Assembly (NCBI GenBank): GCA_964353115.1 | Contig: CAYGUI010000002.1 | Span: 1-60,738 of the forward strand | Length of the DNA: 60,738 nucleotides | From: CAYGUI01 sp964353115 | GTDB taxonomy: Bacteria > Pseudomonadota > Gammaproteobacteria > JAGOUU01 | Direction: 5' to 3' | Shown here: piece by piece, positions 1-8,135 of the stretch | Layout: each line of letters opens with the position of its first letter | Numbering within the stretch: position 1 is the stretch's first letter | The notes under the pieces: model-generated | Seen by the model: only the letters and a program-made list of their open reading frames with translations | The model's database searches: none | Told to the model about the DNA's origin: nothing | Translations under genes and position numbers: made by a program

Positions 1-130
1 TGACGAAGTAAAAGTTTATTAAATTTTCAAATTAATTTAAGTCTTTGTTTATAGCGTCATTTTTTTGAATATATTATATTTATACTATATTTAATATTGT
101 AATAAATTAAATACTTAAAAGGAGGACATT

Positions 131-301
131 ATGGGGGTAGGAGTAATAACTGGTGCTTCAATTTTATGGGCATGGATAGTAGTTACATTAGGTACAGCTG
201 GATCTGTTGTTGCTAGTGATGCTAATAAGGATCACAGTAATCATAAAAGAATGGCGCAAGTACAAAAACATAATGTGCAAGAAAAGAATTACGTAGCTTA
301 G
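131..301 (+). CDS. small membrane peptide, 56 aa, unknown
   Basis: A 56-codon ORF begins at ATG 131 behind a very strong Shine-Dalgarno sequence, AAGGAGGA, with ideal spacing. It stops at 301, and a rho-independent terminator follows within about 10 bases, so this looks like a self-contained transcription unit. Residues 1-29 are hydrophobic and Gly/Ala/Val rich (MGVGVITGAS, then ILWAWIVVTL), a probable single membrane segment or signal-like region. Residues 30-56 are polar and His/Lys/Asn/Gln rich. I do not recognise the family. The strong ribosome binding site and the adjacent terminator argue that it is real. It could be a small membrane regulator or a stress peptide, but nothing in the sequence decides this. 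Confidence 0.6.
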   Translation: MGVGVITGASILWAWIVVTLGTAGSVVASDANKDHSNHKRMAQVQKHNVQEKNYVA

Positions 302-310
302 AAAAATTTA

Positions 311-342
311 AAAAGGGCGGCATAAAGCAGCCCTTTTTTTTA
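311..342 (+). terminator. rho-independent terminator
   Basis: The stem AAAAGGGC (311-318) pairs with GCCCTTTT (330-337) and is followed by a T run. It lies directly after the 56-codon gene. Because the upstream arm begins with an A run, it may also end pepA transcription arriving on the other strand. Confidence 0.8.
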
Positions 343-351
343 TTATTTAAC

Positions 352-1731
352 TTAATTATTTAAAAAATCCAACAACATTGTAAGAGGGCGACCAGTAGCT
401 CCTTTGTCATCAAAGGCACTGCCAGCGATATCTAAATGGCACCATGGTAAATCATTTTTGATAAAACGCTGTAAAAATTTAGCTGCTACAATACTTCCAG
501 ACTCTGGTTTACCATGAGCATTTAAAATATCTGCATAAAGACTTTTTAAATGATCATCATAGCTTTCCCAAATTGGTAAACGCCAAGCACGATCAAAAGT
601 TTTATTACTTGCTTTTAATATTCTCTCAGCTAAGTCATCGTTATTAGAAAAAACTCCAGTTGCGTCATGCCCCAACGCGACAACAATAGCTCCAGTCAAA
701 GTCGCCAAATCAATAATCTCTTTTGGCTCAAAATTTTGTTGTGCATAAGTTAACGCGTCTGATAGAACTAATCTACCTTCAGCATCGGTATTAGTTATTT
801 CAACTGTTATTCCAGATAAAGATTTAACAATATCATTAACTCTTGAAGCATGACCGCTGACCATGTTTTCAGCACAAATCATGATCCCAACAATATTAAC
901 TGGTAGTTCAAGTTCGGCAGCTGCTTTCATCAACGATAATACTGTTGCAGCTCCAAGCATATCAAACTTCATGCCAAGCATTGCATCGCGTGGTTTTAAA
1001 GAATACCCACCGGTATCAAAAGTTATGCCTTTGCCGACAAAAATAGTTGGTTTAGTTTCAGAATCAGAATTGTTATATGTCATAACAACCATTTTTCCGT
1101 CGTTATCAGAGCCTTGTGAAACTGAGCAGAATGTTTCCATCCCCATTTTTTTTAGTTTGCTCTCATCATAAACAGTAGTCTTTACTTTTTTATGCGTTTT
1201 AGACATTTGCTCAGCTTCATTGGCTAAATATTCAGGATTACAAATATTTGCTGGAATATTGCCAAGATCACGTAAGTAATTAGTTGAATTAGCTAAAATT
1301 AAGATTCGGTTGGTATCAACATGATCAGTTTCAGAGCTTACAAAAGTAACATTATTAAAATAATTAGGATTTTTTTCAGTTTTTAATTTATCAAAAGTAT
1401 ATAAAAAATCATTGGTTTTTAAAATTAAATACTCAAGAGCAAATTGGCTATTGGCATCAGAAATATTTGTTGTGGCAAGTAATACTAAAATTTTATTATT
1501 TTTAAACTGCTGTAAATAATTTTTGTAAATATTAATTACTTTGGCGTATTTTTCTTTGGTAAATTTTTTAAGATCACCGCAGCCAATAGTTATAATATGT
1601 TTATTATTTTTTATTGCAGATGTTACCTTACCTAATTCACTACTATCTGTAGTAATTACTATATGATTTTCAAAGTCAGTGAAATCAGTAAGATTTATAT
1701 TGTTAGAATTAACTAAATTAATTTCTTGCAT
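352..1731 (-). CDS. pepA: leucyl aminopeptidase (M17 family)
   Basis: This is a cytosolic dinuclear-metal aminopeptidase that releases N-terminal residues from peptides. At 459 aa it is slightly shorter than the usual 500 or so of the family. The C-terminal catalytic domain carries the M17 signature NTDAEGRL, starting at N314, with metal ligands D316 and E318. Upstream is the metal/substrate segment GKGITFDTGGYSLK. The N-terminal 150 residues are the poorly conserved regulatory domain. The gene is divergent from lptF, as in many gammaproteobacteria where pepA and lptFG lie back to back. Its 3' end faces the terminator at 311-342. I am confident of the family; DNA binding of the E. coli PepA kind cannot be judged here. 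Confidence 0.93.
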   Translation of the reverse strand: MQEINLVNSNNINLTDFTDFENHIVITTDSSELGKVTSAIKNNKHIITIGCGDLKKFTKEKYAKVINIYKNYLQQFKNNKILVLLATTNISDANSQFALEYLILKTNDFLYTFDKLKTEKNPNYFNNVTFVSSETDHVDTNRILILANSTNYLRDLGNIPANICNPEYLANEAEQMSKTHKKVKTTVYDESKLKKMGMETFCSVSQGSDNDGKMVVMTYNNSDSETKPTIFVGKGITFDTGGYSLKPRDAMLGMKFDMLGAATVLSLMKAAAELELPVNIVGIMICAENMVSGHASRVNDIVKSLSGITVEITNTDAEGRLVLSDALTYAQQNFEPKEIIDLATLTGAIVVALGHDATGVFSNNDDLAERILKASNKTFDRAWRLPIWESYDDHLKSLYADILNAHGKPESGSIVAAKFLQRFIKNDLPWCHLDIAGSAFDDKGATGRPLTMLLDFLNN

Positions 1732-1790
1732 ATATCGCCTTTATTGTTGTGAGTTTTCGAATTATTGGAAGATCTATTATATTATATACT

Positions 1791-2870
1791 ATGATTTTAC
1801 GACGCTACTTGGTTCATCAAGTTATACAAGAAATTTTTTCTATAACTATATTATTTTTGTCAATTTGCATCATTGTGCAATTTATGTTGTTCATGGCGAG
1901 AAATATGGGAATTCATTTGGATTTTTTTATTATAAAAGATCTAGTTATTTTGAGTATCCCAGAGTTATTATCAGTTTTATTACCCCTTAGTACCTTTCTT
2001 GGAATAATTTTAGTTTTATCACGTTTATACTCAGATAGTGAAATGGTGATAATGCGTATGTCTGGCATAGTAAATCACAAAATATTAAAATTTTTATTTA
2101 TACCGATATTTTCTATTTGCCTAATATCTTTAGTGATGACTTTTTGGGTCTCTCCAATCGCCAAATTGCAATATTATGCCAAGCGAGGTGATATTCAGTT
2201 TTCTAAGAATCTGTCACTTATAACTCCAGGGCAATTTTATTCTATTGGAAATAGCACTATGTATATTTCTGAGCAGAATAATGAAGGAGAGATGTCTGGA
2301 ATATTTTTTGTTACACGTGATCGAGACAATTTGAGCGTAACTTTTAGTGATAGAGGTTATCAAGATTCTCAAAATTTATCAGATAATGATGATATTTTGT
2401 CATTAGAAAATGGTATGCGCTATGAAGGTGATCCAAAAAAAGATAATGATTTTTCTGTTACAAATTTTATGAAATATAATATTAATTTATCCGCTGGTGA
2501 TAATGGGGCAACACTAAATAGCTACTCTTATAAATCATCTACAAAAAATATTAATGCATTATATAGTTCGAAAAAATCACCAGATAAAGTTGAATTGCAA
2601 TGGCGCATAGCCTTTGCAATGGCGCCTTTTATTTTGGGAATAGTTGCAATCCTTATGAGTTATATACGACCAAGAGAAAGTCAGTTTATTTCTATTCTTC
2701 CAGCATTACTGTTATTTGCATTTTATTATCAACTATTAGTTTTAGCTAAGCATTATGCTTATGGAATTCATAATCAAATGCTTATTATCTTAACTATGCA
2801 GTCGGTAAATTTATTTATTTTGCTAGTTGCATATTTTTATTATTTATTTAGAAAAAGATTGGCGCCATGA
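1791..2870 (+). CDS. lptF: LPS export ABC transporter permease LptF
   Basis: LptF is an inner-membrane subunit of the LptB2FG machine that extracts lipopolysaccharide and passes it to LptC. The protein has N-terminal transmembrane segments, a periplasmic beta-jellyroll-type middle region (about residues 130-255 of the chosen form) and C-terminal membrane helices. The start MILRRYL at 1791 is chosen because family members begin this way. A GTG at 1749 would add 14 residues that do not look like the family. The gene overlaps lptG by 4 bases (ATGA), so the two are translationally coupled. The chosen form is 359 aa, a normal length. Confidence 0.9.
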   Translation: MILRRYLVHQVIQEIFSITILFLSICIIVQFMLFMARNMGIHLDFFIIKDLVILSIPELLSVLLPLSTFLGIILVLSRLYSDSEMVIMRMSGIVNHKILKFLFIPIFSICLISLVMTFWVSPIAKLQYYAKRGDIQFSKNLSLITPGQFYSIGNSTMYISEQNNEGEMSGIFFVTRDRDNLSVTFSDRGYQDSQNLSDNDDILSLENGMRYEGDPKKDNDFSVTNFMKYNINLSAGDNGATLNSYSYKSSTKNINALYSSKKSPDKVELQWRIAFAMAPFILGIVAILMSYIRPRESQFISILPALLLFAFYYQLLVLAKHYAYGIHNQMLIILTMQSVNLFILLVAYFYYLFRKRLAP

Positions 2871-3949
2871 AAAAAGTCTGGTTTTATACGTTTAGGCAAG
2901 TTTTATTATCAATTTTGACATGCACTTTTTTATTATTTTCATTAGTTACATTTATTATTTTTTTTGGTGAATTAGATAGCGTTGGTGTTGGAAAATATAG
3001 TTTTCTCGATGCTTTTATTTATGCCATTAGCGTATTAACAGCATATTTCTATTATTTATTTCCATTTTGTTGTTTGCTCGGGGTTTTATTTGCCTTTGGG
3101 ATTTTACAAAAAAATAATGAATTGATTATTATTAGATTATCTGGTTATTCAGCTTTCAAGTTAACTGTGGGAATTTTATCATTTATTTTTTTATTAATTT
3201 TAACTGTAAATATCTTTGATGAAGCTTTTGGCCCAGAGTTAGAGAGAAAGGCTGAGCTTAGAAAATCTACCAAAAAACACAATATTGATTATCAATACTC
3301 GCGCTCAGGAGTTTGGTTGCATTTGAAAGATAATTTTTATTACATTGGTTTTTTAAGTGGAAAAAATACAGTTAATAATATTTATCGTTTTAAAGTTGGA
3401 GATAAAAAATCAACGAGAAATATTTCCGAAATATCATATGCAAAATTTGCAGAATATAAAAATAATAAATGGACCATGAAAGATATTAAAAAAATTGAAT
3501 TTAAAAATAATAACAATATAGAAAAATTTAATTTAAAAAGTGAGGAATGGACTGAGCTACTGCCACCAGATTTTATTAAAGCGATGAATAAACAGTTAGA
3601 GCGATTGCCATTTAAAGATTTATTTGTATTAAATAAATATCATTACGAAGAAGATTTAAGTTTAGGATCGGAGTATGTTTCCCAATTTTGGAAAAGAATT
3701 TTTGGGCCGCTTACAGCTATTGCTATGATATTTTTATCCATGCCTTTTGTTTTTACAACTAATAGAAACGCTGCAGTTTTTAATCGAGTTTTTATATCGG
3801 CATTAATAGGTTGTACAGTAATAGCAATTAATGCTCTGGTTGAATCTACAGTTTCTTTATTTGCGTTATCGCCAATGATTACAGCATTGCTACCGGCAAC
3901 AGTGGGCTTTACAATAGGGCTATTAGCTTTTTATCGCTCTTCTCACTAA
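2867..3949 (+). CDS. lptG: LPS export ABC transporter permease LptG
   Basis: This is the partner permease of LptF in the LPS transport complex. It has 360 aa with hydrophobic segments at about residues 10-40, 55-80 and 95-120 and again from 280 to the end, enclosing a periplasmic domain rich in Lys and Asn. Its start overlaps the lptF stop by 4 bases. The 3' end overlaps the 3' end of the convergent RDD gene by 27 bases. LptF and LptG are distinguished by order and by the N-terminal sequence. A complete LPS export system implies the organism makes LPS, which fits kdsA further along. Confidence 0.9.
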   Translation: MKKVWFYTFRQVLLSILTCTFLLFSLVTFIIFFGELDSVGVGKYSFLDAFIYAISVLTAYFYYLFPFCCLLGVLFAFGILQKNNELIIIRLSGYSAFKLTVGILSFIFLLILTVNIFDEAFGPELERKAELRKSTKKHNIDYQYSRSGVWLHLKDNFYYIGFLSGKNTVNNIYRFKVGDKKSTRNISEISYAKFAEYKNNKWTMKDIKKIEFKNNNNIEKFNLKSEEWTELLPPDFIKAMNKQLERLPFKDLFVLNKYHYEEDLSLGSEYVSQFWKRIFGPLTAIAMIFLSMPFVFTTNRNAAVFNRVFISALIGCTVIAINALVESTVSLFALSPMITALLPATVGFTIGLLAFYRSSH

Positions 3950-4369
3950 TAAAGTTCCTGATGCCAAATCATGAAGTGTGGCATGTTGTTTATTAAAATA
4001 CAGCATGAAATATCCCAAGCCAAAAAATAAAAATGCAGGAATAGCGGTTAAAACGCGTATTGTGCTTTGAATAAATGATATTGGCTTATTGTCATCAAGA
4101 TTTATCAGTTTGATTTTCCATGATCGCATACCAAGAGTTTGCCCTGATTGATGCCAGCAAATATGGTAAAAAATGATGGTTATTAGCAATAAATAGCCAC
4201 GATATATAAAACTATGTGAAATATTGATATTACTAGGCGCTAAAAATACAATTGGCACTGAAGCAAACAATAATATTGCCAGTAAAATCAAAGAGTCATA
4301 AATTAAAGCCCCGATTCTACGACCTAATTTGGCGGGTTGTACTTGATATTGAGTTTTATTATTTTTCAT
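3923..4369 (-). CDS. RDD family membrane protein
   Basis: This 148-aa integral membrane protein shows the RDD pattern. An Arg (GRRIGALIYDSLIL) precedes the first helix, Asp lies within it, and a second helix follows at about 50-70. A conserved GQTLGMRSWKIK segment joins the third helix. The function of RDD proteins is mostly unknown; some transport ions or solutes. RDD genes commonly sit beside lptFG in gammaproteobacteria, which matches this position, convergent with lptG and overlapping it by 27 bases. Confidence 0.8.
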   Translation of the reverse strand: MKNNKTQYQVQPAKLGRRIGALIYDSLILLAILLFASVPIVFLAPSNINISHSFIYRGYLLLITIIFYHICWHQSGQTLGMRSWKIKLINLDDNKPISFIQSTIRVLTAIPAFLFFGLGYFMLYFNKQHATLHDLASGTLLVRRAIKS

Positions 4370-4405
4370 GATACAATCAACTAACTTTTTTTATGCTGTA
4401 AATCA

Positions 4406-5521
4406 ATGAGTTATTGTATTAAATTTAACAGGCTTTTAAAACTGCTTTTTGGTGCGGCATTACTTATTTTTGTATGTTCGCAGCATATTTATGGCAAGCA
4501 AATTTTAATCTTTGATGCTGGCAGTTCAGGAACACGAGCGTATTTATTTGATATCACAAATACTAAAAATATTATAAATATCTCAGAAGTTAAATTTTCT
4601 AATCAAAAAATTACCCCAGGGATCGCAAATTTTTCTGGCAATTCATCTGATATAACGAATTATTTTTCGCCATTAATAGGCAGCCTTAAAAACATAAAAA
4701 ATATTTCTAATATTCCAGTATATTTCTATGCCACTGCTGGTATGCGATTATTACCTAATAATAAACAGCAAGAAATTTATAACAAAATAAATAATATCTT
4801 TAAAAATAATAATTTTAAAGTTAAAAATATAAGAACCATTTCAGGTGATGAAGAAGCATTGTTTGATTGGCTTAGCATAAATTATTTAGAGCATAATTTT
4901 ATTAATAATAATTCTGAGCAATATGCTGTATTAGATATGGGTGGGGCTTCGACACAAATAGCTTTTGATGTTCCAGAAGAAGATGCAGCTTTAGCTGACT
5001 TTAAATTAAATATTAATAATAAAAAATATAATATTTATACTAAAAGTTTATTAGGCGCAGGAAAAGATGAAGCTTTAAAACATATAAAAGCAGAAAGTAA
5101 TTCTAATTTTTTATCTTGCTCAGCTGGTAGTTTTAATTATTCTTCATGTAAAGTGTTAGTAAAAAAATACTTACAGAGTTACAAGTTTAATTTGCCAGTA
5201 AATATTAATAATAAAAAAATATTAGGATTTTCTGGTTTCTATTATACTTTTTCTTTTTTTGACGCAAATAATCTTACAGATTTCTTTAATAATATAAATA
5301 CTCAATGTCATCAACCATATGATAAATTTAGCAAAAACCGTGGTGATTTATCTGAAAAATATATTAAATCAGCGTGTTTTGATGGTGTTTATGAATATGT
5401 ATTATTAACTGATTTTTACAATATTCCAGATAATAACAATAATAATTTAATAATCAGTAACAAAAATTATAACTGGGCTGAAGGAGCGGCATTAGATATT
5501 TTTTTAAAAAATAAAAGGTAA
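4406..5521 (+). CDS. exported GDA1/CD39 apyrase (NTPDase)
   Basis: This enzyme should hydrolyse nucleoside tri- and diphosphates. It has an N-terminal signal peptide (hydrophobic residues about 12-27), so it acts in the periplasm or outside the cell. All five apyrase conserved regions are present in order: DAGSSGTR from D37, ATAGMR from A109, SGDEEA from S146, DMGGAST from D177, and NWAEGAA from N356. Length (371 aa) matches the soluble catalytic domain without the C-terminal membrane anchor of mammalian forms. This family is typical of eukaryotes; among bacteria it is best known from Legionella, where secreted NTPDases affect intracellular growth. Here a role in degrading host nucleotides is inference. 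The next gene starts only 5 bases after the stop, so the two may be cotranscribed. Confidence 0.9.
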   Translation: MSYCIKFNRLLKLLFGAALLIFVCSQHIYGKQILIFDAGSSGTRAYLFDITNTKNIINISEVKFSNQKITPGIANFSGNSSDITNYFSPLIGSLKNIKNISNIPVYFYATAGMRLLPNNKQQEIYNKINNIFKNNNFKVKNIRTISGDEEALFDWLSINYLEHNFINNNSEQYAVLDMGGASTQIAFDVPEEDAALADFKLNINNKKYNIYTKSLLGAGKDEALKHIKAESNSNFLSCSAGSFNYSSCKVLVKKYLQSYKFNLPVNINNKKILGFSGFYYTFSFFDANNLTDFFNNINTQCHQPYDKFSKNRGDLSEKYIKSACFDGVYEYVLLTDFYNIPDNNNNNLIISNKNYNWAEGAALDIFLKNKR

Positions 5522-5526
5522 CCCTT

Positions 5527-7752
5527 ATGCCAAAAATAAATGAATTTTCACATAGTTCTGTTCCAGTTTCTCCAGTTTCTCCAGTTTCTCCAGTTTCTCC
5601 AGTTTCTCCAGTTTCTCCAGTTTCTCCAGCTGCTTCTGCAGTATTAGCAAATTTTGCTCAGAAACCGGTAGAAAAAGAAATAAGTAGTGATGAATTTGAA
5701 GATTTAGAAGGTATTGATAGTGACGAGGAGGGCTCTTCTGCTGATCTAGTTACTGATTTTACAGTTCAAGGGCTTCATGTATTGAATTATCAACATATAG
5801 TAAGTTCTATGCAGCATTTACCACACAAAATATTTACATTTTTGCCGACTTTTAATATAACTAGTGGGAAATTTGAACCGCAAGCTACATTACCCTTTCC
5901 AGAAGTTGATTTTTTAAATATAGGAAATAAAATATTTTTTATTCTTGGCTTTAGTGGGAAAATGCGGTTGTTATTTGGAGCATCCCATTGTGTTCTATGC
6001 GAAGTAGATTTGCGAAAAAATTCTTCAGGAGAAATTGAAAGTGTAAATTTCACAATACACGATTCGGGTGGATGTGGAAGAATTAAAGCAGAGCGTGATA
6101 GTCAAGTTTATCCTGGATTAATAGAAGAATTTAAAAATTATTTCTCAACTGAATGTAAAATATCTGATAAAAGTAAAATAAATGGACGTGTAAATTATTT
6201 TGAAGTGCAAGGTCGTTTCCCAGCGCAGCAACAACACCCTGAAGAAAGAAATAGTTACGCAGCACTGTATCATAGCTATAATTCTTATGATCAAAAATGT
6301 ACTCTATATGCTTTTTTTCATGCTTATTTTGCTGCCGCGTCACAAAACTCTCTTACGAGGGTTGAAGCGCAAATAATTTACTTAATGGTTTTAGAATTAG
6401 ATTCAGTACAGTTAAGCAAAATGCAAACTAGTTTTCATAAGTTAAATTTTATTTTAACTGACGAAAAAATTGCTGAAATTAATGCTGAATGGGACAAAAC
6501 ATATCCACATATACCAGCAACCTTTTTATTAAAAGGGGCAGTTTCTAGAACTTTTTTTAAGAGTGAGAGTAAAATTGATTTTAATAAGTTTATGTTAGAT
6601 CGTTTATTAAAAGCGATTGATAATATAAATAATCCAGAGTCACTTGCTCTTTTTAAATTATTATTTATAGAGTTTTTGCGTAAAACAAATATTATTACAA
6701 TTGAAGTAAGTGATGAAATATCTATATTAAATATTTTTCCGACATTTGCAGAGTTAGTAAAGCTGGGTCAGGAGAAAATAGTTTATCCTGCTGCGCCAGC
6801 TGGGACTTTAAAGTCTTCGTTATCTGCTCCTGCGGCTTCTGAATCTCCAGTATTATCATCATCAGAAGAAGCTGATTTTGGAATACCTAGTGTTGAGGTT
6901 AATGCAGTACCAAAATATTATAGAGATGAAATGCCAGTGATTATTACAAATAGCCTTATAAGTAGTCGACACGACTCAGAAGTAGACGAAGAAGAGAAGA
7001 AATGGCGTTATCCTGCTGCGCCAGCTGGGACTTTAGAATCTTCTAATGATGAAGCAGGTCCTGCTTCTGAAAATTCAGTAGTTGTCCCTCTGAAAGCTAT
7101 TTCTTTAGTTAAATCTTTAGTGCCAGGTTTAGATGTATTAAATGCTCTTGGAAAATATCATGCTGGAATAAAAACTCCACATGTTATGCCAAAAAGAAGA
7201 AGAAAAATATCAGAGTTATCTGCTCCTGCAGGGTTAGAATTTAATTTGAATTTATTATTTTTTATTATGCAATATGAATCTACTCCGGCAATAGTAGAAG
7301 TTCTTGATTCTTCTTCTGACGATGAATCAGGTCCTGCAGATGATGTCTTCGAATTGCCAGTTATTACTAGAAATAGACCTGATAAAAAAATAACGGCAAG
7401 AACGGTGCTTTATATTGCTTTATGTCTATTATCTGCAGCGGCAATAGCTATTGCTTTAGCAACTATTGTATTGACCACGAATGGTATTGCATTGCCATTA
7501 ATGATGGGAGTTGTTGGTCTTGCTGCAAAATTTAGTTTTATTAGTGCGATAGTTGGTGGTGCTGGATTACTTTTTGGAGGACTGGCATCTTTGATTCATC
7601 CGAAGAGTTCTTCTTCACCTAAGAAGCCTATTACTCCGGATTCTGAACAGCCATCTTTGGCAAGTTCTTTGCCTGGTGTTGTTAGAGGTGCTGTTCCGGG
7701 TGAAGAAGGTCGCGCTGAAACTGATAAAGGACAAAACCCCCGCCCAGCTTAG
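5527..7752 (+). CDS. large low-complexity protein, possible CE-clan cysteine protease with C-terminal membrane hairpin
   Basis: I do not recognise this 741-aa protein as a named family. From the N-terminus it has seven Pro-Val-Ser triplets (residues 13-33), an acidic linker, and a globular region of about residues 75-410. Next come two copies of a YPAAPAGTL segment in an Ser/Glu-rich linker, a basic KRRRK patch, and two hydrophobic segments (about 623-651 and 654-690). The tail is Ser/Pro rich. In the globular part H154, D179, Q228 and C258 occur in the order used by ULP/YopJ-type (clan CE) proteases, with C258 in the context SYDQKCTLYAFF; this is inference. The last codons and the stop lie inside a palindromic repeat, so the native C-terminus may have been replaced. 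There is no signal peptide, so export by a specialised secretion system is possible but unproven. Confidence 0.7.
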   Translation: MPKINEFSHSSVPVSPVSPVSPVSPVSPVSPVSPAASAVLANFAQKPVEKEISSDEFEDLEGIDSDEEGSSADLVTDFTVQGLHVLNYQHIVSSMQHLPHKIFTFLPTFNITSGKFEPQATLPFPEVDFLNIGNKIFFILGFSGKMRLLFGASHCVLCEVDLRKNSSGEIESVNFTIHDSGGCGRIKAERDSQVYPGLIEEFKNYFSTECKISDKSKINGRVNYFEVQGRFPAQQQHPEERNSYAALYHSYNSYDQKCTLYAFFHAYFAAASQNSLTRVEAQIIYLMVLELDSVQLSKMQTSFHKLNFILTDEKIAEINAEWDKTYPHIPATFLLKGAVSRTFFKSESKIDFNKFMLDRLLKAIDNINNPESLALFKLLFIEFLRKTNIITIEVSDEISILNIFPTFAELVKLGQEKIVYPAAPAGTLKSSLSAPAASESPVLSSSEEADFGIPSVEVNAVPKYYRDEMPVIITNSLISSRHDSEVDEEEKKWRYPAAPAGTLESSNDEAGPASENSVVVPLKAISLVKSLVPGLDVLNALGKYHAGIKTPHVMPKRRRKISELSAPAGLEFNLNLLFFIMQYESTPAIVEVLDSSSDDESGPADDVFELPVITRNRPDKKITARTVLYIALCLLSAAAIAIALATIVLTTNGIALPLMMGVVGLAAKFSFISAIVGGAGLLFGGLASLIHPKSSSSPKKPITPDSEQPSLASSLPGVVRGAVPGEEGRAETDKGQNPRPA
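5563..5625 (+). repeat. seven perfect copies of a 9-bp in-frame repeat
   Basis: The unit CCAGTTTCT is repeated seven times without a mismatch, encoding Pro-Val-Ser each time. Because the unit is a multiple of three, slippage changes the protein length without a frameshift. Perfect identity at the DNA level suggests recent expansion. Confidence 0.95.
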
Positions 7753-7835
7753 CTGGGCAGCCCCCTTTAATAAGGGCGCGCGTTAACTCCCCTTTTGTAA
7801 AGGGGAGATGTCGGCAACGCCGACAGAGGGGTTTT
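7731..7835. repeat. composite palindromic element, copy 1
   Basis: The block begins AAAACCCCCGCCC and contains a GCCCAGCTTAGCTGGGC palindrome. A CCCCCTTTAATAAGGG hairpin follows, then a CTCCCCTTTTGTAAAGGGGAG hairpin and a GTCGGCAACGCCGAC palindrome. It ends AGAGGGGTTTT. The same modules occur at 29473, 39357, 49853, 50587, 59756 and 60188. It covers the last codons of the upstream 741-residue protein. Confidence 0.9.
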
Positions 7836-7980
7836 CTGGATTCCCGCCTGCGCGGGAATGACGGTTTTGCGCGGGAATGACGGTTTTGCGCGGGAATGAC
7901 GGTTTTGCGCGGGAAACGCCAGTAGCGCAGCGATGACTGGCAACGCCGACAGAGGGGTTTTCTGGATTGCTGCGCCAACA
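7836..7980. repeat. CGTCATTCCCGC-type palindrome with 19-bp tandem array and degraded repeat
   Basis: A palindrome reading CTGGATTCCCGCCTGCGCGGGAATGACGG starts at 7836 (two arms, each under 15 bases). Its right arm is then repeated as a 19-bp unit at 7852-7870, 7871-7889 and 7890-7908. From 7919 to 7980 lies a degraded part of the composite element (GGCAACGCCGACAGAGGGG). No gene is visible here before cydX. Confidence 0.88.
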
Positions 7981-8009
7981 GAGCGGTTTTGATCTTTTAG
8001 CAGAGGGCT

Positions 8010-8111
8010 TTAATCCCTCATCTGCTCTTCTTTCAATTCATACCACATAGCGTTTAAAATTGAAAAAGCTGTAGCAAGACTAACGCCTAAAATCCATGAA
8101 AAATACCACAT
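8010..8111 (-). CDS. cydX: cytochrome bd oxidase small subunit CydX
   Basis: This 33-residue single-helix subunit stabilises the haem site of cytochrome bd oxidase. It begins MWYFSWILG, typical of CydX/YbgT, has a hydrophobic helix through about residue 20, and ends with a charged tail (ELKEEQMRD). It lies 24 bases downstream of cydB on the same strand, completing a cydABX operon. It is too short for routine gene calling, but the N-terminal WYFSWILG motif and the position make the assignment firm. Confidence 0.9.
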   Translation of the reverse strand: MWYFSWILGVSLATAFSILNAMWYELKEEQMRD

Positions 8112-8135
8112 AATATATTCCTCTAAAATTTATAA

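Noticed and set aside
1..57. TGACGAAG..GCGTCA ends as an inverted repeat upstream of the 56-codon gene
   Set aside because: Only five to six bases match, over 57 bases; this is expected by chance in AT-rich sequence.
5527..5660. PVS repeats as evidence for an autotransporter or pilin linker
   Set aside because: There is no signal peptide before them and no beta-barrel or pilin motif elsewhere in the protein.
7852..7918. Short direct repeats that might be read as a small CRISPR array
   Set aside because: The units are contiguous 19-bp tandem copies without variable spacers and derive from the arm of a dispersed palindrome; no cas gene is present.
7682..7978. Open frame of 98 codons on the minus strand covering the repeat block
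   Set aside because: The predicted peptide is repeat-derived (RRRES and HSRAKPS runs) and has no start signals; it is a by-product of the palindromes lacking stops.
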